Positions 1-5,741 of a DNA stretch of 8,630 bases are shown one piece after another (positions within the stretch are counted from its first letter, which is position 1; each line of letters begins with the position of its first letter). The notes under the pieces are model-generated. The model was not told the origin of the DNA, made no database searches, and saw only the letters and a list, made by a program, of their open reading frames with translations. Source of the stretch: Chloroflexota bacterium (lineage in GTDB: Bacteria > Chloroflexota > Anaerolineae > JACRMK01). The stretch covers positions 1-8,630 of the forward strand of contig JACQEC010000209.1 in NCBI GenBank assembly GCA_016200765.1, given 5' to 3'. The position numbers and the translations under genes are program-made.

Positions 1-626
1 GCCTCGCGCGCGAGCTTGGCCTCCGGCAGGCAGGTCATGCCAATCAGGTCCATGCCGAGCTTGCGGTAGATGTTCGACTCGCCCTTGCTGGAAAATTGCG
101 GCCCTTCGATGGTCACGTAGGTGCCGCCCTTATGCACCCTCACCCCCAACCCCTCTCCCTGCAAGGGCGAGGGGCGCGTGGTCGCCGCGACGACCGACTC
201 GTACAGGATATGGCTCAACACCGGGCAGAACGGATCGGCAAAGCCGATGTGCGCGACCAGGCCGTTGCCGAAGAAGGTGTTGACGCGCGCCTTTGTCCGG
301 TCGTAGGTCTGGTCGGGGATGACGATGTCGCGCGGGGCGAAGTCCTCGCGCAGGGAGCCGCACGCGCTGACGGCGATGATCCAGTCCACGCCGAGCGATT
401 TGAGCGCGTAGATGTTGGCGCGGTTGTTGAGTTCCGAGGGCGTCAGGCGGTGGCCGCGCCCGTGGCGCGGCAGAAAGGCGACGCGGTGTGCGCCGAGGGT
501 GCCGATGGTCAGGCTGTCGCTGGGGTCGCCAAAGGGAGTCGGGACGCGCACCTCCTCGACATCGCCTAACCCTTCCATCGCATATAACCCACTGCCGCCA
601 ATCACGCCGATAGTCGCCTGACTCAT
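1..626 (-). CDS. mtnP: S-methyl-5'-thioadenosine phosphorylase, partial (3' end beyond window)
   Basis: The enzyme cleaves 5'-methylthioadenosine with phosphate to adenine and methylthioribose-1-phosphate, in purine and methionine salvage in the cytoplasm. The frame reads without a stop from ATG at 626 to the window edge, 208 codons of a family usually about 270-290. Visible motifs are the N-terminal IGVIGGSGLY (residues 6-15), PRHGRGH followed by LTPSELNNRANIYALKSLG, VSACGSLRE, ADPFCP, and GGTYVTIEGPQFSSKGES followed by GMTCLPEAKLARE. This last block carries the purine and sugar contacts of the PNP/MTAP family. The start has a Shine-Dalgarno-like GGACGGAG at 639-632, 5 nt upstream. Residues 149-159 (TTRPSPLQGEG) have no counterpart in family members as I recall them and are encoded by a dispersed repeat, inserted between a helix (LYESVVAA) and the strand LGVRVHKGG. 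The gene is divergent from the lipid kinase. A purine nucleoside phosphorylase of the same superfamily is the alternative. Confidence 0.9.
   Translation of the reverse strand, partial: MSQATIGVIGGSGLYAMEGLGDVEEVRVPTPFGDPSDSLTIGTLGAHRVAFLPRHGRGHRLTPSELNNRANIYALKSLGVDWIIAVSACGSLREDFAPRDIVIPDQTYDRTKARVNTFFGNGLVAHIGFADPFCPVLSHILYESVVAATTRPSPLQGEGLGVRVHKGGTYVTIEGPQFSSKGESNIYRKLGMDLIGMTCLPEAKLARE
137..174 (-). repeat. GC-rich hairpin repeat, family 1, inside mtnP
   Basis: A 38-bp element containing an 11-bp stem (150-160 with 164-174, one mismatch) around loop GCA, preceded by CCCTCACCCCCAA. It matches the copy at 5823-5860 (opposite orientation) at 34 of 38 positions by hand alignment, and resembles 5076-5121. 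Here it lies in the mtnP reading frame and is translated as PSPLQGEGLGVR without a stop. Confidence 0.85.
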
Positions 627-655
627 AAATGCTCCGTCCTGACAGATTGCGGGAC

Positions 656-661
656 ATTATA
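656..661 (-). promoter_or_regulatory. -10 element for mtnP
   Basis: Perfect TATAAT on the minus strand, 29 nt upstream of the mtnP ATG. Transcription would begin near 649, giving a leader of about 23 nt that contains the GGACGGAG ribosome-binding site. The only -35 candidate is weak (TTAGCC at 685-680, spacer 18). Confidence 0.55.
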
Positions 662-687
662 CCCGAAAGAGGCGCGGGCGGCTAACC

Positions 688-747
688 GTTACGCGTTACG
701 GGTTCCGCGTTCACGCGCCAACGCATAACGCGCAACGCGCAACGCGT
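688..747. repeat. Palindromic heptamer array between divergent genes
   Basis: Four GTTACGC-like heptamers on the left (688-716) face four tandem AACGCGC-like heptamers on the right (720-726, 727-733, 734-740, 741-747). Arms 691-711 and 727-747 are complementary at 18 of 21 positions around a 15-nt loop, so the region can form a long stem-loop. It lies between the -10 boxes of mtnP and the lipid kinase. Its function is unknown; it could insulate the two promoters or be a mobile palindromic element. Confidence 0.75.
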
Positions 748-764
748 TTGCCCCATACTTGGGT

Positions 765-770
765 TATAAT
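765..770 (+). promoter_or_regulatory. -10 element for lipid kinase
   Basis: Perfect TATAAT ending 7 nt before the GTG at 778. No convincing -35 is seen at 16-18 nt upstream, where the heptamer array ends. Expected transcription start is 777-778, at or next to the start codon, and no Shine-Dalgarno sequence is present. Confidence 0.6.
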
Positions 771-777
771 CTTCCCT

Positions 778-1803
778 GTGCGCGCAGTCCTGATCTATAA
801 TCCGGCGGCCGGCCAACACGATCAGCGCGCGGCTGTTGAGGAAGCCGCAGAGCATCTGCGTTCGCGGCGCTGGACGGTGACGGTGCGGCAAACACAGAAG
901 CCTGGCGACGCGCAAACCTATGCCCGCGAAGCCGTCGCGGGCGGGCTGGATGCGGTGATCGTCGCGGGCGGCGACGGGACCATCAATGAAGCCGTCAACG
1001 GGCTGGCCTATTCCGAGGTGGCGCTGGGCGTTCTGCCGTCGGGCACGGCTAATGTCTGGGCGCAGGAAATCGGCCTGCCGGTCCCGCGCCTCCTGAACCC
1101 CGACCCTCACCCCCTGCTGACCTGCGCGGCGCAGTTGGCCGATGGCGTGGTGCGCGCGATGGACCTCGGTCGGGCCGGCGGGCGTTACTTCATGCTCTAT
1201 GGGTCAATCGGCTACGACGCGCACATCGTCCAACAGATGGATTCGTCGCCGTCGGCGATAGCGCTCAAACAGCAACTCGGCGGCGCGGCCTACTACCTGA
1301 TGGGGTTCAGGGCGGCTTGGAGCTTTACCGGGCGGCGCGCCGTGATCGTCATTGACGGTAAGCGCCTGCGCCGGCGTATCTGGTCGGTCATGGCCGCCAA
1401 CACCCAGTTGTACGGCGGCGTGATCCGCATCGCCGCCGACGCGCGCGCCGATGATGGCTGGCTGGATATCGTGGTCGTTCGAGGACATGGCCTGCTGGCA
1501 ACCGCCCGTCATTTTGCCAGCTTCATCTTTCGGGGTCTGTGGGCCGACCCGCAGGTGGAGGTTTACCGCGCTCGCAAGGCGGAGGTCTATACGCGCAAGC
1601 CACTGCCGGTGCAGGTAGACGGAGATATTGCCGGGCAGACGCCGGTCAAGTTTGAAGTCGCCCCTAGGGCCATCCGCGTGCTGGTGCCGCGCGGCGCGCC
1701 GCCGCGCATCTTTACAGACCCGCCGGTGACAACGCTCACCGTCGAGGACGCGGCCCTCCGACAGGCTCAAGGTGAGGTGCGCGGAGAGATTCGGGGATCT
1801 TAG
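778..1803 (+). CDS. YegS/DAGK-family lipid kinase (diacylglycerol or sphingosine kinase-like)
   Basis: A soluble or membrane-peripheral kinase of 341 residues that should transfer phosphate from ATP to a lipid hydroxyl such as diacylglycerol; the true substrate cannot be read from the sequence. The N-terminal catalytic domain starts RAVLIYNPAAG (residues 2-12) and has the nucleotide-binding GGDGTINEAVNGL (64-76) and LPSGTANVWA (86-95). The C-terminal beta domain has DARADDGWLDIVVV (221-234) and VDGD (280-283). The frame is open from TTG at 748, but homology begins at RAVLIYNP and the -10 box lies at 765-770, so I chose GTG 778. This implies a leaderless mRNA. The final 15 residues (from ALRQAQGEVRG) look unlike the family and match a dispersed repeat read through to a new stop. 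The gene is divergent from mtnP. NAD kinase is an alternative with a similar GGDG motif but is not supported by the C-terminal half. Confidence 0.88.
   Translation: MRAVLIYNPAAGQHDQRAAVEEAAEHLRSRRWTVTVRQTQKPGDAQTYAREAVAGGLDAVIVAGGDGTINEAVNGLAYSEVALGVLPSGTANVWAQEIGLPVPRLLNPDPHPLLTCAAQLADGVVRAMDLGRAGGRYFMLYGSIGYDAHIVQQMDSSPSAIALKQQLGGAAYYLMGFRAAWSFTGRRAVIVIDGKRLRRRIWSVMAANTQLYGGVIRIAADARADDGWLDIVVVRGHGLLATARHFASFIFRGLWADPQVEVYRARKAEVYTRKPLPVQVDGDIAGQTPVKFEVAPRAIRVLVPRGAPPRIFTDPPVTTLTVEDAALRQAQGEVRGEIRGS
1756..1786 (+). repeat. Dispersed repeat (CGACAGGCTCAAGG type) at 3' end of lipid kinase gene
   Basis: Core CGACAGGCTCAAGGTGAG flanked by a 5-bp inverted repeat (CTCCG 1756-1760, CGGAG 1782-1786). 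I recognise it as resembling the widespread CTTCGACAGGCTCAGG intergenic repeat, whose translation is often LRQAQGE; that identification is from memory. Only one copy lies in this window. It encodes residues 327-336 of the kinase. Confidence 0.5.
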
Positions 1804-1841
1804 ATTTTAGATTGGCACACTGCGCGAAAAATCTAAAATCT
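1802..1841. repeat. Perfect 12-bp inverted repeat, AGATTTTAGATT
   Basis: AGATTTTAGATT at 1802-1813 and its exact complement at 1830-1841 enclose 16 nt. It overlaps the last two bases of the lipid kinase TAG stop. The AT-rich arms contrast with the GC-rich surroundings. It has no T-tract, so it is a poor intrinsic terminator, but it contains a good promoter (separate entry). Confidence 0.8.
1812..1839 (+). promoter_or_regulatory. Sigma70-type promoter for cax inside the inverted repeat
   Basis: TTGGCA at 1812-1817 (5 of 6 to consensus) and TAAAAT at 1834-1839 (5 of 6) are separated by 16 nt. The expected start near 1846 gives a leader of about 66 nt to the cax ATG. The left repeat arm overlaps the first two bases of the -35 box, and the right arm contains the whole -10 box. 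Confidence 0.5.
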
Positions 1842-1911
1842 GAAATCAACAATTGATTCTGCGCTCGGCGGTGAATGATGGCGCGCCGCGCATCTTGACC
1901 GACTGATTACG

Positions 1912-2970
1912 ATGAAATACCTTTACCCACTGCTCCTTTTCATTCCGGTCGTCATCGCCGCGCAGATTCTGCATGGGAGCGAAACGCTGATCTTTGTCGC
2001 GGCGGCGCTGTCCATCATCCCGCTGGCCGGTCTGCTGGGCAAAGCGACCGAGAGTCTGGCGCACCACACCGGCCCGCGCATAGGCGGATTGCTGAATGCG
2101 ACGCTGGGCAATGCGGCGGAACTGATCATCACCATTGTTGCGCTCCGCGCCGGATTGGTGGATGTGGTCAAGGCCAGCATCACCGGCTCGATCATCGGCA
2201 ATCTCCTGCTGGTGCTGGGCGCGAGCCTCCTGGCTGGCGGCCTGAAGAACGGCGCCCAGCACTTTAGCTCGCGGACGGCCAGCACGAACGCCTCGATGAT
2301 GACGCTGGCGATCATCGGGCTGGCGGTGCCGGCGGTCTTCGGGCCGGCCGTGCATGAGCACCGCGAACTGTCGCTGATTGAGCTCAACGTCGCGGTGGCG
2401 GCGGCGCTGATGATCGGCTACGTCTTGAGCCTGATTTTCTCGCTCACCGCTCCGGAAGAGGCCCGCGCGGGCACCGCGGAGCCGGGTGACGAACTGGTTG
2501 AAAGCGGCCCGGCGTGGCCTCTGCGGCTGGCGCTGGTTCTGCTCGCCGCCAGCGTCGCCGCCATGGCCTATTTGAGCGAGGCGCTGGTCGGCAGTCTGGA
2601 GCCTCTGCTGGAAACATCGGGGCTGTCGCCGGTCTTTGTCGGCGTGATCGTCATCCCCATCATCGGCAATATCGCCGAGCACACGGTCGCGGTGCAGGTG
2701 GCCTTGAAGAACCAGATGGAACTGTCGCTGGGCGTGAGCATGGGCAGTAGTATGCAGATTGCCCTGTTTGTCGCGCCCCTGCTGGTGTTTATCAGCCTGC
2801 TGTTCGGCAAGCCGATGCTGTTGACCTTCAGCGGGCTGGAGTTGGCCGCGCTGGGCATGGGCGTGGTGATTGCGTCGCTGATTTCGCTGGACGGCGAGTC
2901 GAACTGGCTGGAGGGCGCACTGCTTCTGTTGGTTTATGCGATATTGGCCTTTGGGTTTTTCTTCGTGTGA
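1912..2970 (+). CDS. cax: Calcium/proton antiporter, CaCA superfamily (CAX)
   Basis: An integral membrane exchanger of 352 residues that should expel cytosolic Ca2+ in exchange for H+. It shows the two inverted cation-binding repeats of the CAX family. The first is GLLNATLGNAAELIITIVAL (59-78) with G66-N67-x-x-E70. The second is IPIIGNIAEHTVAVQVALKN (248-267) with G252-N253-x-x-E256, followed by LSLGVSMGSSMQIALFVAPL. About 11 hydrophobic segments are visible, split by an acidic cytoplasmic loop at about 180-200 (PEEARAGTAEPGDELVES), the usual place for the CAX acidic helix. The start ATG precedes the typical KYLYPLLLFIPV first helix. No Shine-Dalgarno is evident. Upstream lies a promoter-like inverted repeat; a short dispersed repeat begins 4 bases after the stop. 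Assignment to CAX is firm; the exact ion (Ca2+ or another divalent) is inferred. Confidence 0.93.
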   Translation: MKYLYPLLLFIPVVIAAQILHGSETLIFVAAALSIIPLAGLLGKATESLAHHTGPRIGGLLNATLGNAAELIITIVALRAGLVDVVKASITGSIIGNLLLVLGASLLAGGLKNGAQHFSSRTASTNASMMTLAIIGLAVPAVFGPAVHEHRELSLIELNVAVAAALMIGYVLSLIFSLTAPEEARAGTAEPGDELVESGPAWPLRLALVLLAASVAAMAYLSEALVGSLEPLLETSGLSPVFVGVIVIPIIGNIAEHTVAVQVALKNQMELSLGVSMGSSMQIALFVAPLLVFISLLFGKPMLLTFSGLELAALGMGVVIASLISLDGESNWLEGALLLLVYAILAFGFFFV

Positions 2971-2973
2971 GGC

Positions 2974-3005
2974 GTCGTTGCGAGTGTTGTTCGCGAAGCA
3001 ATCTT
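2974..3005 (+). repeat. TTGCGAG...TTCGCGAAGCAATCTT repeat, family 2, upstream copy
   Basis: A 32-bp unit starting GTCGTTGCGAG and ending TTCGCGAAGCAATCTT, three bases after the cax stop. It has two direct-orientation relatives at 3294-3318 and 3321-3352. It resembles the well-known GTCATTGCGAGCG...GCAATCT repeat found in many bacterial genomes (recognition from memory). Its last two bases start the possible -35 box of secG. Confidence 0.8.
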
Positions 3006-3031
3006 GCGTTTCACCCGCCCCATGTTATAAT
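3004..3031 (+). promoter_or_regulatory. secG promoter with extended -10
   Basis: TGTTATAAT at 3023-3031 is a perfect extended -10 (TG, one base, TATAAT). A weak -35, TTGCGT at 3004-3009, lies 16 nt upstream and begins in the family-2 repeat. Transcription would start near 3038, just ahead of the ribosome-binding site GGAGGT at 3040-3045, which is 6 nt before the GTG start. Confidence 0.65.
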
Positions 3032-3051
3032 CGTGGTTCGGAGGTACGGAC

Positions 3052-3270
3052 GTGACTGTTTATCTGAATTTGGCTCAAATCGTCATCTGTGTGGTGTTGA
3101 TAGGCGTTATCTTACTGCAAACGCGCAACAGCGGCCTTAGCAGTACCTTGGGTGGTGACAGCATCTACAAGACGCGGCGCGGGCTGGATCGCACGCTCTT
3201 CCAGTTGACGATAGTGCTCTCGGCCTTGTTTGGTGTCATCTCCCTGCTTAGCGTCCTCTTCGGGCGTTAA
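3052..3270 (+). CDS. secG: Protein translocase subunit SecG
   Basis: A small membrane subunit (72 residues) of the SecYEG channel that assists SecA-driven export. It has the expected two transmembrane segments: residues about 5-22 (NLAQIVICVVLIGVILLQ) and about 50-70 (FQLTIVLSALFGVISLLSVLF). The cytoplasmic loop between them, TRNSGLSSTLGGDSIYKTRRG, holds the conserved small-residue stretch and the Y-K-T-R-R-G-x-D-R motif of SecG. The length is normal for the family. The GTG start is chosen by GGAGGT 6 nt upstream and the good promoter. The gene is 12 nt from the next start, so the solute-binding protein is probably cotranscribed. secG is bracketed by direct copies of the same repeat. Confidence 0.92.
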   Translation: MTVYLNLAQIVICVVLIGVILLQTRNSGLSSTLGGDSIYKTRRGLDRTLFQLTIVLSALFGVISLLSVLFGR

Positions 3271-3282
3271 ACATCCCCGAAC

Positions 3283-5064
3283 GTGAAACGCCCGTCGTTG
3301 CGAGCGTGGTTCGCGAAGGTGTCATTGCGAGCGTGGTTCGCGAAGCAACCTTGGCTGACAGAAGCGCGGATTCGCTGGTTCGCGCTCGCCCTCATCCTCG
3401 CCGTCGTCTATGCGCTCTGGCCGCGTGCCGCCGCGCCCGGCCTCAACCCAGGCCCGACGCCGCAGACAGCCACCGCGCAAGTGGAGGTAGCCGGTTCGCC
3501 GCCTCCGGCGGAGGTCGTTTCCTATTCTGAGGCCATCGCCGGCCGCCCGCGCGATATCAATCCCCTGTTAAGCAAGTTCAACGACGCCGATCAGGATTTG
3601 GTCTCGCTGATCTTCAGCGGCCTGACTGCCATGAGCGCGAGCGGCGAAGCGCGCCCCGCGCTGGCGCGGTCGTGGGAGATCAGCGATGACGGATTGGTCT
3701 ATACCTTTACCCTGCGCGGCGACGTGAAATGGCACGACGGAGAGCTGTTCACCTCGCGCGATGTGTCCAGCACCATCGCCCTGCTCCAGGCGCCGGACTT
3801 CCCCGCCACACCCCAACTGGCCGATTTCTGGCGAAAAATAACCGTCCAGACTTTCGGCGACAGCATCGTCACGTTCACCTTGAGCGAGCCGTTTGCGCCG
3901 TTTCTCACCCAAACGTCGCTCGGCATCCTGCCCGCGCATATCATCGAGAAGGTGCCTCCGGCGGAATGGGCAGGCAGCGCGCTCGGCTTGCGCCCCATCG
4001 GCACCGGGCCTTTCCGTCTGGCTAAACTGGACCCGGCCAGGGCCACCGTCACGCTGGAGCGGTTTGCCGACTACTATGGCGCCAGGCCCCAGATTGAGCG
4101 CATCGAACTGCGCTTCTACCCGAACGAATCGGCGGCGCTGGCGGCCTTTCAACGCGGTGAGGTGATGGGCGTTGCCCACGTGCCGTCCGACCGGCTGGCC
4201 GAGGTGCGGCGGATGCCATCGGCGGTGCTGTATGCCGCGCCGGTCTCAGGCTTCGACGCGATCTATCTGAATTTGAAAAGCCCGCTCTTTCAAGCCAAAG
4301 AGGTGCGGCAGGCTCTGCTCTTGGCGCTTGACCGGCAGAAAGTGATTGACCGCGCGCTCGACGGGCAGGGTCTGGTCGCCCATTCGCCGCTGTTGCCATC
4401 CAGTTGGGCCTATAACCGCTTCGTCAGGAAGTACGAGCCGGACGTGCCGGCGGCCAAGGCGCTGATGGCAAAGGCCGGCTGGGCTGACAGCAATCGCGAC
4501 GGCATTCTGGACAAGGGCGGGGTCGCGATGGATTTCGCCATCATGTCCCGCGATGACCCGGTGCACCAACGGGTGATTGAGGAGATTTCGCGCCAGTGGG
4601 AGGCGCTCGGCGTGAAGGCGCGCACGCAGGTGATCGGCTTTTCAGGTCTGGCACGCGATTTTCTGCGCCCGCGCAAGTTCGACACGGTGTACGTCGAGTG
4701 GCATGATCCAACGGCTGACCCCGACCTCTATCCGCTCTGGCACTCCACACAAATCAACGACGAGGGCCAGAACTACTCCGGCTGGGTCAACCGTGACGCG
4801 GACGAACTATTGGAGCAGGCGCGTCGCAGTAACGACCCCCAACAGCGCGCCGCGCTCTACGCCAAATTTCAGGACCTGTTTGCGGAGCAGGTGCCCGCCC
4901 TGCTCATTAACTACCCGGTCTATGTTTACGCCGTCAACCGGCGCGTGCAGAACGTGCAGGTCGGGCTGTTGACCCAGCCTTCTGACCGCTTCGAGAACAT
5001 CGCCGACTGGACGATTGCGCCAGCGGCCGCCGTTTCCAGCGCAACCCCGCAGGCCAGCCGCTAG
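3283..5064 (+). CDS. ABC-type peptide/oligopeptide substrate-binding protein, family 5 (SBP_bac_5)
   Basis: An extracytoplasmic binding protein of 593 residues that should capture peptides or similar solutes for an ABC importer. A single transmembrane segment at about 31-46 (RWFALALILAVVYALW) has no lipobox cysteine, so the protein looks like a membrane-anchored or signal-cleaved form. A proline/threonine-rich linker (about 48-76) follows. The family-5 domain starts near 80: DINPLLSKFN, LIFSGLTAM, then ALARSWEISDDGLVYTFTLR and VKWHDGELFTSRDV. Later come GTGPFRL, VRQALLLALDR and a WADSNRDGILDKGG stretch with calcium-loop-like spacing; DPTADPDLYPLWHSTQ with GQNYSGWVNRDADELLEQAR is also typical. 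The GTG at 3283 lacks a Shine-Dalgarno and lies 12 nt after secG, suggesting coupling. Residues 5-12 and 14-21 are the identical octapeptide SLRAWFAK, encoded by a tandem dispersed repeat. An alternative start is GTG 3319. No permease or ATPase genes lie nearby, so the substrate is unknown. Confidence 0.88.
   Translation: MKRPSLRAWFAKVSLRAWFAKQPWLTEARIRWFALALILAVVYALWPRAAAPGLNPGPTPQTATAQVEVAGSPPPAEVVSYSEAIAGRPRDINPLLSKFNDADQDLVSLIFSGLTAMSASGEARPALARSWEISDDGLVYTFTLRGDVKWHDGELFTSRDVSSTIALLQAPDFPATPQLADFWRKITVQTFGDSIVTFTLSEPFAPFLTQTSLGILPAHIIEKVPPAEWAGSALGLRPIGTGPFRLAKLDPARATVTLERFADYYGARPQIERIELRFYPNESAALAAFQRGEVMGVAHVPSDRLAEVRRMPSAVLYAAPVSGFDAIYLNLKSPLFQAKEVRQALLLALDRQKVIDRALDGQGLVAHSPLLPSSWAYNRFVRKYEPDVPAAKALMAKAGWADSNRDGILDKGGVAMDFAIMSRDDPVHQRVIEEISRQWEALGVKARTQVIGFSGLARDFLRPRKFDTVYVEWHDPTADPDLYPLWHSTQINDEGQNYSGWVNRDADELLEQARRSNDPQQRAALYAKFQDLFAEQVPALLINYPVYVYAVNRRVQNVQVGLLTQPSDRFENIADWTIAPAAAVSSATPQASR
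3294..3352 (+). repeat. Tandem family-2 repeats coding for the N-terminus of the binding protein
   Basis: Copy A (3294-3318, 25 bp) and copy B (3321-3352, 32 bp) share TTGCGAGCGTGGTTCGCGAAG exactly apart from one base before it (C-G-TTG versus C-A-TTG). Copy B also keeps the GCAACCTT end. Both are in the same orientation as the copy at 2974-3005 and differ by a multiple of three, so each encodes SLRAWFAK. Confidence 0.85.
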
Positions 5065-5075
5065 GCCGGACTTCC

Positions 5076-5121
5076 CCCTCACCCCTGGCCCCTCTCCCCC
5101 GACTGGATCGGGGGCGAGGGG
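5076..5121 (+). repeat. GC-rich hairpin repeat, family 1, behind the binding protein gene
   Basis: CCCTCACCCCTGG leads into 14-bp arms (5089-5102 with 5108-5121, one mismatch) around CTGGA. It starts 12 bases after the binding-protein stop and is a relative of the copies in mtnP and before the peptidase. The stem is very GC-rich but is followed by GAGATTTGCC, not a T-run, so it may slow or end transcription only weakly. Confidence 0.75.
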
Positions 5122-5186
5122 AGATTTGCCGCTCATCTCTAATACTTCTCCAATATTCATCTGGCGCGATTCTAATACGTTGTGCG

Positions 5187-5239
5187 TATAGTGAAGGCGT
5201 CAATTGAGGTCAACCACAAATATCAGAGACATCAGGAGG
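5187..5239 (+). promoter_or_regulatory. Possible hsp20 promoter and ribosome-binding site
   Basis: TATAGT at 5187-5192 (5 of 6 to TATAAT) gives an expected leader of about 45 nt; no clear -35 or CIRCE element (TTAGCACTC type) is seen. A small dyad, ATACG-TTGTG-CGTAT (5175-5189), overlaps the -10. AGGAGG at 5234-5239 is a strong ribosome-binding site 4 nt before the hsp20 ATG. Confidence 0.45.
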
Positions 5240-5243
5240 ACAT

Positions 5244-5711
5244 ATGGCTAATCTGGTTCGCTGGGAGCCGTTCAACGATGTAGTGTTATTGCGTGACCCG
5301 ATGGATCGGCTGTTCGAGCAGTCGTTCATCCAGCCGCGCTTCTTCCTCTCGGGGCGTAAGGTCGCCACCGGCCGCCTGCCGCTCGACGTAACGGAGAACG
5401 CGGATGAGTTGGTCGTCAAGGCGTCAGTGCCGGGCATCAAGCCGGAGGACATTGAGATCACGGTCGTGGGTGACACCCTGACCATCAAGGGCGAGACGAA
5501 GGCCGAGAACAAGCAGGAGAAGGAGAATTATCTTCTGCAGGAGCGCCGCTGGGGTTCGTTCCAGCGCACGTTCACCCTGCCGATGCTGGTGCAGGCCGAC
5601 AAGGCCAGGGCCGAGTTCGAGCACGGCGTGCTGACGCTGACCCTGCCCAAGGCCGACGAGATCAAGCCCAAGCAGATCAAGGTCGCCCTCAAGAGCAACG
5701 GCACCAAGTAA
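5244..5711 (+). CDS. hsp20: Small heat shock protein, Hsp20/alpha-crystallin family
   Basis: An ATP-independent holdase chaperone of 155 residues that binds unfolding proteins and forms oligomers in the cytoplasm. The short N-terminal arm (1-42) has WEPFNDVVLLRDPMDRLFEQ, the usual amphipathic start of bacterial class A sHSPs. The alpha-crystallin domain runs from about 43 to 138: GRLPLDVTENADELVVKASV, PGIKPEDIEITV, then DTLTIKGE, ERRWGSFQRTFTLP (100-113) and the signature GVLTLTLPK (128-136). The C-terminal tail contains KQIKVAL, matching the I-x-V/I anchoring motif used in oligomer assembly. The ATG is set by AGGAGG 4 nt upstream. The gene appears monocistronic: a strong terminator follows. 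Heat-shock control is likely from the family, but no known heat-shock operator is visible. Confidence 0.95.
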   Translation: MANLVRWEPFNDVVLLRDPMDRLFEQSFIQPRFFLSGRKVATGRLPLDVTENADELVVKASVPGIKPEDIEITVVGDTLTIKGETKAENKQEKENYLLQERRWGSFQRTFTLPMLVQADKARAEFEHGVLTLTLPKADEIKPKQIKVALKSNGTK

Positions 5712-5741
5712 CACCCAGCCGAAGTCTTGAAGGTTCTCCAT

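Noticed and set aside
96..657. Plus-strand frame 96-569 (157 codons) and minus-strand frame 657-130 (175 codons) over the phosphorylase gene
   Set aside because: Both are rich in Arg, Ala, Gly and Pro with no motifs and overlap the clear MtnP frame; they are GC-rich antisense or out-of-frame shadows.
748..777. Upstream TTG start (748) for the lipid kinase, adding MPHTWVIIFP
   Set aside because: The extra residues would be encoded by the -10 box and are not part of the family; GTG 778 matches the start of homology.
1099..1115. CGACCCTCACCCCCTGC inside the lipid kinase, similar to the start of the family-1 repeat
   Set aside because: Only about 10 bases match and there is no hairpin; most likely chance in GC-rich code.
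1846..2682. 278-codon open frame antisense to cax
   Set aside because: Very Asp/Arg/Gln/His-rich low-quality translation, the typical complement of a hydrophobic membrane protein; cax on the other strand has all family motifs.
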